Shown here: in pieces, positions 38,140 through 47,408 of the stretch
How positions within the stretch are numbered: position 1 is the stretch's first letter
How the letters are laid out: every line of letters begins with the position of its first letter
Assembly: GCF_014646575.1 (NCBI RefSeq)
Contig: NZ_BMNN01000003.1
Coordinates: 269,596 to 333,595, forward strand
From: Halopseudomonas pertucinogena
Lineage (GTDB): Bacteria > Pseudomonadota > Gammaproteobacteria > Pseudomonadales > Pseudomonadaceae
Reading direction: 5' to 3'
DNA length: 64,000 bases
The notes under the pieces: model-generated
What the model was told of the DNA's origin: nothing
The model's database searches: none
The model's input: only the letters and a program-made list of their open reading frames with translations
Made by a program: the position numbers and the translations under genes

Positions 38140-38277
38140 AAACACTTCCAGCGCTTCACAGTGATGCTATACAACATATCTACGCAGCAATCAAGGCCAG
38201 TATTTTATCGATAACACGGGCGAGTCACAATTCTGGCGCCGGGATCACGGCGCCAACCATATCAACTGCCGGCCGTT

Positions 38278-39798
38278 TCAGCCGAGATAGAGCTGATAGG
38301 CGGGGTTGTCCGTCTCGTTCCAGTAGGGGTAGCCGATCTCATCCAGCGCCGCGGGCACCCGACTACGCTCGTCCTCCGGGACCTGCAGCCCCACCACCAC
38401 GCGCCCATAATCGGCGCCATGGTTGCGGTAATGGAGCATCGAAATATTCCAGCGACCGCCGAGCCGATTGAGGAAATTGAACAGGGCACCGGGGCGCTCG
38501 GGAAACTCGAAGCGATAGACCACCTCGTCCTCGACCTGCACCGAATGCCCACCGACCATGTGCCGGATATGCAGCTTGGCGAGCTCGTTGTCGGTGAGAT
38601 CCAGTACCGGGAAGTTCTTCTCGATCAGACCTTCTACCAGGGCCTCCCGGGGGTCCGACTCCGGGTGGGTCTGTACGCCGACGAAGATGTGGGCTTCGCT
38701 GCTGTCGTGGTAGCGGTAATTGAACTCGGTGATGGCCCGCTTGCCGATGGCCTGGCAGAACGCCTTGAAGCTGCCCGGCCGCTCCGGAATGGTCACCGCC
38801 AGCAGCGCTTCGCGCTGCTCGCCGATCTCGGCCCGCTCAGCGACATGGCGCAGGCGGTCGAAGTTGATGTTGGCGCCGGAGTCGATGGCGACCAGCACCT
38901 GGCCGGTACAGCCCTCGCGCTCGACATACTTCTTGATGCCAGCCACACCCAGGCAACCCGCCGGCTCGCAGATGGAGCGGGTATCGTCATAGATGTCCTT
39001 GATGGCGGCGCACATCTCATCGGAGCTGACGGTGATTACCTCGTCCACGTACTTCCGGCAGATATCGAAGGTGTACTTGCCGATCTGCGCCACCGCCACG
39101 CCGTCGGCAAACTGGCCGACCTGACTGAGGGTCACCCGCCTGCCCTTCTCCAGCGCCGTGTGCAGGCAGCTGGAATCCCGCGGCTCGACGCCGATCACCT
39201 TGATGCCCGGCCGCAGGTACTTCACATAGGCGGCGATACCGGCGATCAGGCCACCGCCGCCCACCGGCACGAAGATGGCGTCCAGCTGCCCCTGATGCTG
39301 ACGCAGGATCTCCATCGCCACCGTACCCTGACCGGCGATGGTATCCGGATCGTCATACGGATGGATGAACACCAGGCCCTTTTCCTTCACCTGCTTCTGC
39401 GCATAGGCCAGCGCCTCGTCGAAGGCATCCCCATGCAGCACCACCTTGCCACCCCGCGCCCGCACCGCCTTGACCTTGATCTCCGGCGTGGTCCTGGGCA
39501 TCACGATGGTCGCCTTCACCCCCATGTGCCGGGCAGCAAAGGCCAGCCCCTGGGCGTGGTTGCCCGCCGATGCGGCGATCACGCCGCTGGCGCGCTGGGC
39601 CTCGGTCAGCTGTACCAGCTTGTTATAGGCGCCACGGATCTTGAAGGAGAATACCGGCTGCAGATCCTCACGCTTGAGCAGCACGGTATTGCCGAGACGC
39701 TCGGAGAGGAAGTTGGCACGATGGATGGGTGTTTCCACCGCCACATCGTATACCGGGGAGCAGAGGATCTTCTTTACGTAACTTTCAAGGGTCGGCAT
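38278..39798 (-). CDS. ilvA: Threonine ammonia-lyase, biosynthetic (IlvA)
   Basis: 506 residues: PLP-dependent catalytic domain (about 1-320) with the PLP lysine in VFSFKIRGAYNKL (about residue 55) and the glycine loop VPVGGGGLIAGIAAYVK, then two ACT-like regulatory domains (about 330-410 and 425-506) for isoleucine/valine control. It deaminates threonine to 2-oxobutanoate in isoleucine synthesis. It is divergent from rpiA, an arrangement common in Proteobacteria. Confidence 0.96.
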   Translation of the reverse strand: MPTLESYVKKILCSPVYDVAVETPIHRANFLSERLGNTVLLKREDLQPVFSFKIRGAYNKLVQLTEAQRASGVIAASAGNHAQGLAFAARHMGVKATIVMPRTTPEIKVKAVRARGGKVVLHGDAFDEALAYAQKQVKEKGLVFIHPYDDPDTIAGQGTVAMEILRQHQGQLDAIFVPVGGGGLIAGIAAYVKYLRPGIKVIGVEPRDSSCLHTALEKGRRVTLSQVGQFADGVAVAQIGKYTFDICRKYVDEVITVSSDEMCAAIKDIYDDTRSICEPAGCLGVAGIKKYVEREGCTGQVLVAIDSGANINFDRLRHVAERAEIGEQREALLAVTIPERPGSFKAFCQAIGKRAITEFNYRYHDSSEAHIFVGVQTHPESDPREALVEGLIEKNFPVLDLTDNELAKLHIRHMVGGHSVQVEDEVVYRFEFPERPGALFNFLNRLGGRWNISMLHYRNHGADYGRVVVGLQVPEDERSRVPAALDEIGYPYWNETDNPAYQLYLG

Positions 39799-39894
39799 CA
39801 GGTTTCAGCTTGGTGAGGTGAAATAAAACCGCCAGTCTAAACGAATCGGGCCTGCTTCGACTACACGCCCACCCCACCGGGCCGTATAATCGCC

Positions 39895-39900
39895 GCTTTA
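39895..39900 (+). promoter_or_regulatory. -10 element for rpiA
   Basis: A perfect TATAAT lies 33 bp before the rpiA start codon. No good -35 hexamer is found at 16-18 bp, so only the -10 is proposed. Confidence 0.35.
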
Positions 39901-39932
39901 TTCATCAAGCACTCACCACAGAGGTAACCGGC

Positions 39933-40613
39933 ATGACCCAGGACGAACTCAAGCAGGCAGTCGGCCAGGCAGCGGTGGATATCCTGCTGCCACAACTGGA
40001 AGACAAGAGCGTCATCGGTGTCGGTACCGGCTCCACCGCCAATTTCTTCATCGACGCGCTGGCAAGACACAAGGGCAATTTCGAAGGCGCCGTGGCCAGC
40101 TCCGAAGCCACTGCACAGCGCCTGAAGCAGCACGGCATTCCGGTGTATGACCTCAACAGCGTCGCGGGTCTGGACTTCTACGTTGACGGTGCCGACGAGG
40201 CCAACCGCCATCTGGAACTGATCAAGGGCGGGGGCGCTGCCCTGACCCGGGAAAAGATCGTTGCCGCGGTAGCGCGCACCTTCATCTGTATTGCCGACGA
40301 GAGCAAGCTGGTGACTACCCTGGGAGAGTTTCCGCTGCCGGTGGAGGTCATACCCATGGCCCGCAGTCATGTGGCCCGGGAGATCGTCAAGCTCGGCGGC
40401 GATCCCGTATACCGCCAGGGCGTGGTGACTGACAACGGCAACGTGATCCTCGACGTACATAACATGCAGATCCACGATCCGCGCGGGCTGGAAGAGCAGC
40501 TCAATGCCATTGTCGGCGTCGTCTGCAATGGCCTGTTTGCCGCACGGCCGGCAGATATCCTGCTGCTGGGTACCGCCGAAGGCGTCCAGCGCATGGAGCG
40601 CACCGCACACTGA
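39933..40613 (+). CDS. rpiA: Ribose-5-phosphate isomerase A
   Basis: 226 residues. It interconverts ribose 5-phosphate and ribulose 5-phosphate. Family landmarks are [17 protein letters not shown] (phosphate loop, about 28-44), [20 protein letters not shown] with catalytic Asp and Lys, and [19 protein letters not shown] precedes the ATG. It converges with phoQ, whose stop codon abuts its own. Confidence 0.97.
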   Translation: MTQDELKQAVGQAAVDILLPQLEDKSVIGVGTGSTANFFIDALARHKGNFEGAVASSEATAQRLKQHGIPVYDLNSVAGLDFYVDGADEANRHLELIKGGGAALTREKIVAAVARTFICIADESKLVTTLGEFPLPVEVIPMARSHVAREIVKLGGDPVYRQGVVTDNGNVILDVHNMQIHDPRGLEEQLNAIVGVVCNGLFAARPADILLLGTAEGVQRMERTAH

Positions 40614-41999
40614 TCAGGTCTTGCGACGGCGGGCCGGCGGCGCCTTCTCTACAGTGGGCAGGCGCACGCGGAAGGCGGCGCCACCCATGACTGAGTCACC
40701 GAGCGTCAGCTCGCCGCCATAGCTGGCCACGATATCCTTGACCACCGACAAACCGATACCCTGCCCCGGGTGCGAGGTATCCAGTCGCTCTCCCCGACCG
40801 ATGATGCGTTCGCGCTGATCGGGCGGGACGCCCGGTCCGTCATCTTCCACCCAGAGCTCGCACACCTCGTCATCACGGGTCGCCCCGACGCGTATGCGCG
40901 AGCGGCAAAGCCGGTAGGCATTCTCCAGCAGGTTACCCAGCAGCTCCAGTAACGCGCCCTCTTCCATCGGCACCTTGAGTTCCGGGCCGATCTGCATCTG
41001 CAGGTGTACCGGCTTATCCCGGTGCACCTTGCCCAGCGCCTCGCTCAGCTTGCCGACCACCGGCGCCAGGTCGGCCTGGTACTGCACCAATCCACTTCGA
41101 CGCAGACTGGCCCGCTGCAGCTGGTAATCGATCTGCTGACTCATGCGCTCGATCTGGTCCTGCAGAATGCGCGAATGTTCCTGCTGACCCTTCTCGGTAC
41201 GGATGTTCTCCGCTACCGTCTGCAACACCGCCAGGGGCGTCTTCAGGCTATGCGCCAGATCACCGAGCGAATCACGATAGCGCGCTCGCTGCAGGCGCTC
41301 GCTGTCCAGCAGGCGGTTCAGCGAGCGGGTCAGTCGTGCCAGCTCACTGGGATGCTTATCACTGAGGTTATCGCGCAGGCCATTTTCTATTTCACTCAGC
41401 TCCCGGCGCACCCCTTTCAACGACCGTAAACTCCAGGTCAGTGCCAGCCACAGCAGCAGTAGCAACAGCAACAGCCCCCCGCCGAGCCATAACCGCAGAC
41501 GTTTGCTGAAGTCCCGCTGCAGGGAGTCAAACTCGCTGCTGGGCAGCATGGTCACGAAACTCAGGGGCAACTCATGATCGCCCACCAGACTGACTTCCAC
41601 GTCATACACATAATATTCGTTGCTGTTCAGGTCGCGAATGCGCACAAAATCGATACGATTACCGCTGAAGTGCGGGGCATAGCTAAGCTTTTCGTCCCTC
41701 GTCGAACGGGAATGCCACAGCACCTGGCCGGCCGCATCATGCACATAGCCCAGCAGCTTGGCTTCCGGCAGGTTGAACTCCTCATCCGGCATCCGCTCGG
41801 GCATGACCAGCCGCCCGTCAACCACGCTGGCAGCACTGATCAGCGTCGACGCATCCGCCGCCAGCCGCTGCTGAATAACCTGCTCCAGCGTACGGTCAAA
41901 AACACTCTGCAGCGCCGGCAGCAGCGCCAGTACGAACAGCGCCGCGAAACCCGCGGCGCTGAATACCAGACGTGACCGCAGCGAACGCATCACTGGCAT
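40614..41999 (-). CDS. phoQ: Sensor histidine kinase PhoQ
   Basis: 461 residues. TM1 (about 11-32), a periplasmic sensor domain (about 33-165) containing the acidic stretch PDEEFNLPEAK, TM2 (LWLGGGLLLLLLLLWLALTW), HAMP-like linker, and the phospho-acceptor His in GDLAHSLKTPLAVLQ; the ATPase has VEDDGPGVPPDQRERI and HPGQGIGLSVVKDI. PhoQ kinases respond to low divalent cations and, in enterics, cationic peptides; in Pseudomonas the main cue is Mg2+. The gene overlaps phoP by 10 bp as the third gene of oprH-phoP-phoQ. Confidence 0.93.
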   Translation of the reverse strand: MPVMRSLRSRLVFSAAGFAALFVLALLPALQSVFDRTLEQVIQQRLAADASTLISAASVVDGRLVMPERMPDEEFNLPEAKLLGYVHDAAGQVLWHSRSTRDEKLSYAPHFSGNRIDFVRIRDLNSNEYYVYDVEVSLVGDHELPLSFVTMLPSSEFDSLQRDFSKRLRLWLGGGLLLLLLLLWLALTWSLRSLKGVRRELSEIENGLRDNLSDKHPSELARLTRSLNRLLDSERLQRARYRDSLGDLAHSLKTPLAVLQTVAENIRTEKGQQEHSRILQDQIERMSQQIDYQLQRASLRRSGLVQYQADLAPVVGKLSEALGKVHRDKPVHLQMQIGPELKVPMEEGALLELLGNLLENAYRLCRSRIRVGATRDDEVCELWVEDDGPGVPPDQRERIIGRGERLDTSHPGQGIGLSVVKDIVASYGGELTLGDSVMGGAAFRVRLPTVEKAPPARRRKT

Positions 42000-42667
42000 T
42001 GCTCGGTGAACAGATAGCCCTGTCCGCGTACGGTATCGATCAGTTTGAGATCGCCGGCCGCCTCGAGCTTGCGGCGCAACCGGCCAACCAGCACCTCGAT
42101 AACGTTGGCATCCCGCTCCTCGTCATCCGGGTAGAGCTGCTCGATCAGCCGGTCCTTGGTCACTACCTGTTGGTGGTGCCGCATCAGGTATTCGAGAATG
42201 CGGTACTCGAACGCGGTCAGCGGCAATACCCGGTCATCGACCAGGGCCTGCTTGCGGTTGAGATCAAGCAGTAACGAACCAGCACGGATCTGCGCCTGTA
42301 CAAAACCGGAAGACCGCCGCACCAGTGCGTTCAGCCGTGCCTCCAGCTCCTCGAACTGGAACGGCTTGACCACATAATCATCGGCCCCGGAGGTCAGGCC
42401 TTCGACCTTGTCCTGCCAGTTGCCCCGGGCCGTCAGAATCAGAATGGGAAAGGTTCGCCCCATGCTGCGTAATTCCCGGATCAGGTCCAGCCCGTCCATG
42501 CCGGGCAGGCCCAGATCAATGATGGCAATGTCATGATTGAATTGCTGCGCCTTGTACAACCCGTCCTCGGCGCTTTCGACAGCATCGACGATGTGCCCCA
42601 CCTCACCAAAGCGCGTAGCAAGATGATGACGCAGCAGCGCCTCATCTTCGACCAGCAACACCTTCAT
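41990..42667 (-). CDS. phoP: Response regulator PhoP
   Basis: 225-residue OmpR-family regulator. Receiver: phospho-acceptor Asp51 in IAIIDLGLPGMDGLDLIREL, Lys in DDYVVKPFQFEELE. The C-terminal winged helix has ALTAFEYRILEYLMRHHQQV and DANVIEVLVGRLRRKLE. This is close to P. aeruginosa PhoP as I know it. The ATG at 42667 has GGAGG 4 nt upstream; an upstream in-frame start lacks one. It likely binds the four repeats before oprH and so controls its own operon. Confidence 0.95.
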   Translation of the reverse strand: MKVLLVEDEALLRHHLATRFGEVGHIVDAVESAEDGLYKAQQFNHDIAIIDLGLPGMDGLDLIRELRSMGRTFPILILTARGNWQDKVEGLTSGADDYVVKPFQFEELEARLNALVRRSSGFVQAQIRAGSLLLDLNRKQALVDDRVLPLTAFEYRILEYLMRHHQQVVTKDRLIEQLYPDDEERDANVIEVLVGRLRRKLEAAGDLKLIDTVRGQGYLFTEQCQ

Positions 42668-42742
42668 AGCACCTCCAATACGCCAGATCCAGCGCATGGA
42701 AAACCGCCCGGCTCATGCCGGGCGGGTCGTGAACGCGCCGGA

Positions 42743-43345
42743 TCAGAAGTGATAGTTTACCCCGAGATACAGCTGCTCGGTGCTTTTGAGGTCGAAGCTG
42801 CCGCCCACACTGCCATCCCGTGCATTCAGGCTGGCGTCAGCGGTGGTGCGCAGGTAGCGATAACCGGCTTCCAGCGATACCGGTGCATCGAACTGATGCA
42901 GTACGCCGGCCTGCAGGCCACCGGCAAGCCCCAGATCGCTGTCCCGATGGAAGCCTGCAGAGTCCTGCTCCAGCTTGACCAGACCGGCGGTCACGCCACC
43001 GAACAGGCGAGTATTGTCAGCGACCGGCAGGAACAGGTCATAGCTGCCCAGCAGGTTCTGCTGACGCAGCTTATAGCCCTTGGCCGAGTCCGAAATGTAC
43101 TCATAGGTCAGGTACATGCGGCCGGTATCATCCTGCACGCCGCCCCGCACACCCCAGGTGCCGGAGTTATTGATGGCGCTGTCCAGCGTACGGGCCTGCG
43201 GGTTGTTTTTCAGGCTGCTGGAGCGATCCATATTGCTGCTGGTTTCGCCCCAGGTCAGGCCGACGAAGCTGTCCTGAGCCAGAACCGGTGCACTGGCAAG
43301 GGCCATGGCGGTACCAAGAGCAAGAAATTTCAGGGATGTTTTCAT
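42743..43345 (-). CDS. oprH: Outer membrane protein OprH
   Basis: 200-residue, eight-stranded beta-barrel protein with a signal peptide (about 1-23, ending PVLA). The mature part starts QDSFVGLTWGETSSN and carries SGTWGVRGG, KLRQQNLLGSYDLFLP, GLVKLEQD and ends YLGVNYHF, all matching P. aeruginosa OprH in order. OprH binds lipopolysaccharide and bridges it when Mg2+ is scarce. First gene of oprH-phoP-phoQ, with GAGGAG 7 nt before the ATG. Confidence 0.95.
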   Translation of the reverse strand: MKTSLKFLALGTAMALASAPVLAQDSFVGLTWGETSSNMDRSSSLKNNPQARTLDSAINNSGTWGVRGGVQDDTGRMYLTYEYISDSAKGYKLRQQNLLGSYDLFLPVADNTRLFGGVTAGLVKLEQDSAGFHRDSDLGLAGGLQAGVLHQFDAPVSLEAGYRYLRTTADASLNARDGSVGGSFDLKSTEQLYLGVNYHF

Positions 43346-43391
43346 AGTGTGTCTCCTCTGTAAGCGTGAGACACAGCATGCCAGCCCCCTC

Positions 43392-43430
43392 CTGAACCTC
43401 CGCTGAACCCCTGCTGAACCTGGGCTGAAC
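43392..43430 (-). promoter_or_regulatory. Four 11-bp-spaced PhoP-box-like direct repeats
   Basis: On the minus strand GTTCAG occurs four times at a strict 11-bp period (plus-strand CTGAAC at 43392, 43403, 43414 and 43425). OmpR-type regulators bind such helical-turn-spaced direct repeats. The last repeat ends 47 bp before the oprH ATG, just upstream of a possible -10 (CATGCT, 43380-43375), so PhoP would activate from over the -35. The same block lies 140 bp before the divergent mgtE. Confidence 0.8.
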
Positions 43431-43570
43431 ATGGCCGAAATAGCCCCTACTGACAGGAATCCCTTTGTTATATTCCTCTGCCAATCAGCAGCCTACCGCT
43501 GCCGGTGGACCGGCTCGCCCCTCCCCGATCATGAACTGCCTGCCCCTCCCTCAGTAGCGAAGAAGCGCAT

Positions 43571-44917
43571 ATGGAACTCGACATCATCACTCTCCGGGAT
43601 ACCCTCCTCAATGGCAGCAATGGTGACAGAGTTACCGCGTTGAGTGCATATCACCCAGCCGACCTTGCCGTCGCCCTTCAGCCATTCGAGCCGGCTGTCG
43701 TCTGGAACATTCTGCATCAGGCTAGTCCTGCCAGGCAGGCGGCGGTGTTCGGCTATCTGGCTCCCGAGTTCCAAGCTCTGCTGGTAAGCGTCATCCCCCG
43801 GCAGGCACTGACGACGCTTGTCATGCACATGAGAGCCGACGAGCGTGCCGACCTGTACCGCCAACTCACAGAAGAACAGCGAGACGCATTGATGCCGACC
43901 CTGGCCCGGGCCGAGCGGGAGGATATCCGCCGGCTGGCGTCCTATCAGGAAGGAACGGCGGGAGCTATCATGACCTCCGGCTACGCCGCGTTACCACTGG
44001 ATATCAGCGCCGCCGAGGCCCTGGCCGTGCTGCGCTGTGAGGCACCGGACAAGGAAACCATCTACCGAGCCTATGTGGTCGACAACAGCCGGGAGCTGCT
44101 CGGCTCCGTCCGCCTGCAGGACCTGATCACGGCATCGCCCCGTGCCCGCGTCAGCGAGTTGATGAAAAGCTGCTCCTATCAGATAGACGTCAATGCCGAG
44201 GCGGAAGAGGCGGCGCGCCGGATTGCGCACTATGACATGATCGCGCTGCCGGTGGTCGATGCCGACAATCGCCTGGTGGGCATCATTACCCATGACGATG
44301 CCCTCGATGTGATGGAAGCCGGCGCCACCGAAGATTTCCACCGGGTAGGGACAATCACCCACCTGGAGTCCGGTGTCAGCTCCGCGTCCATATTCATGCT
44401 TTACCGGGCCAGGATCGTCTGGCTGATGCTGCTGGTGTTCGGCAGCATCTTCTCTGGGGCCGGCATAGCACACTTCGAGGACACCATTGCCGCCAACCTC
44501 GCACTGATGTTCTTCCTGCCGATCTTGATTTCATCCGGAGGCAACGCAGGTTCGCAATCGGCCACCCTGATGATCCGCGCATTGGCCACCGGCGAGATTG
44601 GCCTGTCCGACTGGACCCGGGTACTTGGGCGCGAGCTGGTGCTGGCGATCCTGCTGGGCACCAGCATGGCTTGCGCCATCGCACTGATAGGGGTAATGCG
44701 CGGCGGTCCACAGATTGCGCTGGTGATCAGCCTGTCAATGATCCTTATCGTGATGGTGGGCAGCCTGATCGGCATGCTGTTGCCGTTCCTGCTCAGCCGC
44801 TTCAGACTGGATCCGGCCACAGCCAGTACACCCCTGGTCACCTCCATTGCCGACGCCACCGGGGTGCTGATCTACTTCAGTATTGCCAATGTCATACTAT
44901 CCATACCCCATGGATAG
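43571..44917 (+). CDS. mgtE: Magnesium transporter MgtE, short form
   Basis: 448 residues: one MgtE_N helical domain (about 5-125), CBS pair (about 135-255: IMTSGYAALPLDISAAEAL, DMIALPVVDADNRLVGIITHDDAL), and five transmembrane helices with the pore motif ISSGGNAGSQSATLMIRAL. It faces oprH-phoP-phoQ across a 225-bp spacer holding PhoP-box-like repeats, which suggests it is the Mg2+ importer induced with the PhoPQ response. It differs clearly in sequence from the MgtE at 22968-24590. Confidence 0.93.
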   Translation: MELDIITLRDTLLNGSNGDRVTALSAYHPADLAVALQPFEPAVVWNILHQASPARQAAVFGYLAPEFQALLVSVIPRQALTTLVMHMRADERADLYRQLTEEQRDALMPTLARAEREDIRRLASYQEGTAGAIMTSGYAALPLDISAAEALAVLRCEAPDKETIYRAYVVDNSRELLGSVRLQDLITASPRARVSELMKSCSYQIDVNAEAEEAARRIAHYDMIALPVVDADNRLVGIITHDDALDVMEAGATEDFHRVGTITHLESGVSSASIFMLYRARIVWLMLLVFGSIFSGAGIAHFEDTIAANLALMFFLPILISSGGNAGSQSATLMIRALATGEIGLSDWTRVLGRELVLAILLGTSMACAIALIGVMRGGPQIALVISLSMILIVMVGSLIGMLLPFLLSRFRLDPATASTPLVTSIADATGVLIYFSIANVILSIPHG

Positions 44918-44972
44918 CCAACCACAGGACAGCGCGCCGCGCCTGGCGCCTCCAACGAAGGATTGAGACAAG

Positions 44973-45881
44973 ATGCCTATCAAGACCATCGTAGTTGCCC
45001 TGGCTGCCACAGACGACGATCAGCGGATAGCCGAGCGGGCGGTGCAACTGGCCAACCAGCATCAGGCACAACTGATCGGCGTTCATGTTCTGGACAGCCT
45101 GCCGCCGCAGGATGACGGTTTGCCCTCTGCCATCGATACTGCGGCATTGGCCAATGCCATGCGCGAACAGAGTGAAGTGCAGCTCAGACAACTGCTGGTG
45201 CATGCACACCGGCCAGCGAGTATCCAGCTGGAAACCGGCAAACCCCATGAGGCTATCGAGCAGATAGCCGCCCGCTGCCACGCCGACCTGCTGATCATCG
45301 GTCCGGGTGTGGCGCGCAACCTGCGCGAGAACGTGTTCGGCTCTACTGCTGACCGTTTGGTACGGCAGGCGCCCTGTCCGGTCCTGGTGGTGCGCCGCGA
45401 AGTCGCCGGTCCCTATGCCCGAGTTGCGGTGGGGCTGGACCCGTCCCGCCATGCACAGCAGGCATTGCACCACGCCGCGCAGCTATCGCCCGGCGCCGCA
45501 CTGGAGCTGATTCACGCGGTGCAGATACCCCAGCCCTTCATCCAGGCAATGCTCAGAGCCGGCACACCCAAGGCCGAAATTGAACGCTACCGCCGCGCGC
45601 GGGCACGCATGGCCCGGCAGCAGATCATGGAAATCTTCAACGAGCGGGGACCATTACCGGACAATTCCCGCCTGAAGATCATCCATGGCGACCCAGGGCT
45701 CAGCCTGCTCAGGATTTCACGGATGAAAAGCATCGACCTCGTCGCCATCGGCACCCAGGGCGCCGGGGCGGTTTCACAACTGGTATTGGGCAGCGTAGCC
45801 AGAAAGGTACTCAGCGCAGCCGGGAGCGATGTGCTGACGGTGTCAGCTGCGGCTGTCGAATTAAGACGCAGTTGTTTTTGA
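44973..45881 (+). CDS. Tandem universal stress protein (UspA family)
   Basis: 302-residue protein of two UspA domains. The ATP-type GxxG-x9-G(S/T) motif ends each: GPGVARNLRENVFGSTADRL (about 110-130) and GTQGAGAVSQLVLGSVARKV (about 262-282), supporting nucleotide binding in both halves. It starts PIKTIVVALAATDDDQ. Cytoplasmic stress-survival factor of unknown target. It follows mgtE by 55 bp on the same strand, so it may be co-transcribed. Confidence 0.88.
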   Translation: MPIKTIVVALAATDDDQRIAERAVQLANQHQAQLIGVHVLDSLPPQDDGLPSAIDTAALANAMREQSEVQLRQLLVHAHRPASIQLETGKPHEAIEQIAARCHADLLIIGPGVARNLRENVFGSTADRLVRQAPCPVLVVRREVAGPYARVAVGLDPSRHAQQALHHAAQLSPGAALELIHAVQIPQPFIQAMLRAGTPKAEIERYRRARARMARQQIMEIFNERGPLPDNSRLKIIHGDPGLSLLRISRMKSIDLVAIGTQGAGAVSQLVLGSVARKVLSAAGSDVLTVSAAAVELRRSCF

Positions 45882-45977
45882 GTTCACCGATGGTCAGCGG
45901 CAGAGGCCAGCGCAAATACCCAAGCCCTGCCAGAGCGCTTCCTGGCACATTGGAGACCAGTGCACACTTGGCTAAGT

Positions 45978-46000
45978 TGTGGCGGGATTGCCCCGCCACA
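45978..46000. terminator. Hairpin between convergent usp and serA genes
   Basis: A 9-bp perfect stem TGTGGCGGG / CCCGCCACA with a 5-nt loop lies 10 bp after the serA stop. Flanking T/A tracts are short in both directions. Confidence 0.5.
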
Positions 46001-46009
46001 TAATTCACA

Positions 46010-47239
46010 TCAGAACAGCACGCGGCAGCGGATGGTGCCGTTGATCTCGTGCAGTTTCTTCAGCGCCAGATCGGAGTAGGCGGCGTCCACGTCGATCACC
46101 ACATAGCCGACCTTCTCGTTGGTCTGCAGATACTGGCCGGAGATGTTGATGCCGTTGGTGGCGAACACCTGGTTGATCTCGCTCATCACACCAGGGATAT
46201 TCTGGTGAATGTGCAGCAGACGATGCTTGCCGGGGTGCGACGGCAGCGCCACTTCCGGGAAGTTGACCGAGGTGATCGAGGTGCCGTTATCGCTGTAGCG
46301 CACCAGCTTCTCGGCCACTTCCAGGCCGATGTTGGCCTGGGCTTCCATGGTCGAACCGCCGATATGCGGGGTCAGCAGGCAATTGTCGATGCCGCGCAGC
46401 GGAGAGACGAACTCGTCATCGTTGGAACGCGGCTCGACCGGGAACACGTCGATGGCGGCGCCGTTCAGATGCTTGTCCTTGAGCGCCGCGGCCAGTGCGT
46501 CGATATCCACCACGGTGCCGCGTGCGGCGTTGATCAGGATGCCGCCCTTCTTCATGGCGCGGATCTGCTGTTCACCGATCATCCATTTGGTGGAGGGGGT
46601 TTCCGGCACGTGCAGGGTCACTATGTCAGCGCTGCGCAGCAGTTCGTCGAGGCTGCCCACCTGACGGGCATTACCCAGCGGCAGCTTGGTCACCACGTCA
46701 TGGAAGATCACATGCATGCCCAGACCTTCGGCCAGTACCGACAGCTGGGTGCCGATGGAGCCATAGCCGACGATGCCCAGGGTCTTGCCACGGATCTCGT
46801 AGGAGTCGGCAGCGCTCTTGAGCCAGCCACCGCGGTGGGCAACCGCGTTCTTCTCCGGGATACCGCGCAGCAGCAGGATGGCCTCGGCCAGCACCAGCTC
46901 GGCCACCGAACGGGTATTGGAGTACGGCGCGTTGAACACCGCCACACCCATCTCACGTGCCGCTTCCAGATCGACCTGGTTGGTGCCGATGCAGAAACAA
47001 CCAATAGCGACCAGCTTGTTGGCATGCTGCAGCACGTCAGCGGTGAGCTGGGTGCGTGAGCGAATACCAATGAAGTGCGCGTCGGCAATGGCAGCCTTGA
47101 GCTCCGCCTCCGGAAGAGCACCCTTGTGGTAGTCGATATTGGTGTAGCCGGCTGCCTTCAGCGTGTCGACGGCAGTCTGATGCACACCCTCGAGGAGCAG
47201 GAATTTGATCTTGCTCTTGTCCAGCGAGGTTTTTGCCAT
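46010..47239 (-). CDS. serA: D-3-phosphoglycerate dehydrogenase SerA
   Basis: 409 residues. It oxidises 3-phosphoglycerate in the first step of serine synthesis. NAD-binding motif GKTLGIVGYGSIGTQLSVLAEG (abridged GIVGYGSIG, about 160), catalytic Arg/Glu/His region, and a C-terminal ACT domain (about 335-409, SEINQVFATNGINISGQYLQ) for serine feedback. The ATG at 47239 starts MAKTSLDKSKIKFLLLEGVH; the open frame upstream runs into the divergent gene and is not protein-like. Confidence 0.96.
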   Translation of the reverse strand: MAKTSLDKSKIKFLLLEGVHQTAVDTLKAAGYTNIDYHKGALPEAELKAAIADAHFIGIRSRTQLTADVLQHANKLVAIGCFCIGTNQVDLEAAREMGVAVFNAPYSNTRSVAELVLAEAILLLRGIPEKNAVAHRGGWLKSAADSYEIRGKTLGIVGYGSIGTQLSVLAEGLGMHVIFHDVVTKLPLGNARQVGSLDELLRSADIVTLHVPETPSTKWMIGEQQIRAMKKGGILINAARGTVVDIDALAAALKDKHLNGAAIDVFPVEPRSNDDEFVSPLRGIDNCLLTPHIGGSTMEAQANIGLEVAEKLVRYSDNGTSITSVNFPEVALPSHPGKHRLLHIHQNIPGVMSEINQVFATNGINISGQYLQTNEKVGYVVIDVDAAYSDLALKKLHEINGTIRCRVLF

Positions 47240-47408
47240 GAGTGAGTTACCCGTAATGCTGATGTATGATGGTCCGTCAGGTTTCGGCGCTTGCTCGGTC
47301 GGACACCTGTTTCGGAAGCCGCATATGCTAGCATAATCTCCCTTTTCCCAATGCCCGGGCAGCATGAATTCTGTTCAGGCGATGCTTGAATCCCGTTTGA
47401 GAGCCGAC

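Noticed and set aside
38419..39816. Plus-strand open frame opposite ilvA
   Set aside because: Antisense to a complete threonine deaminase and without recognisable motifs.
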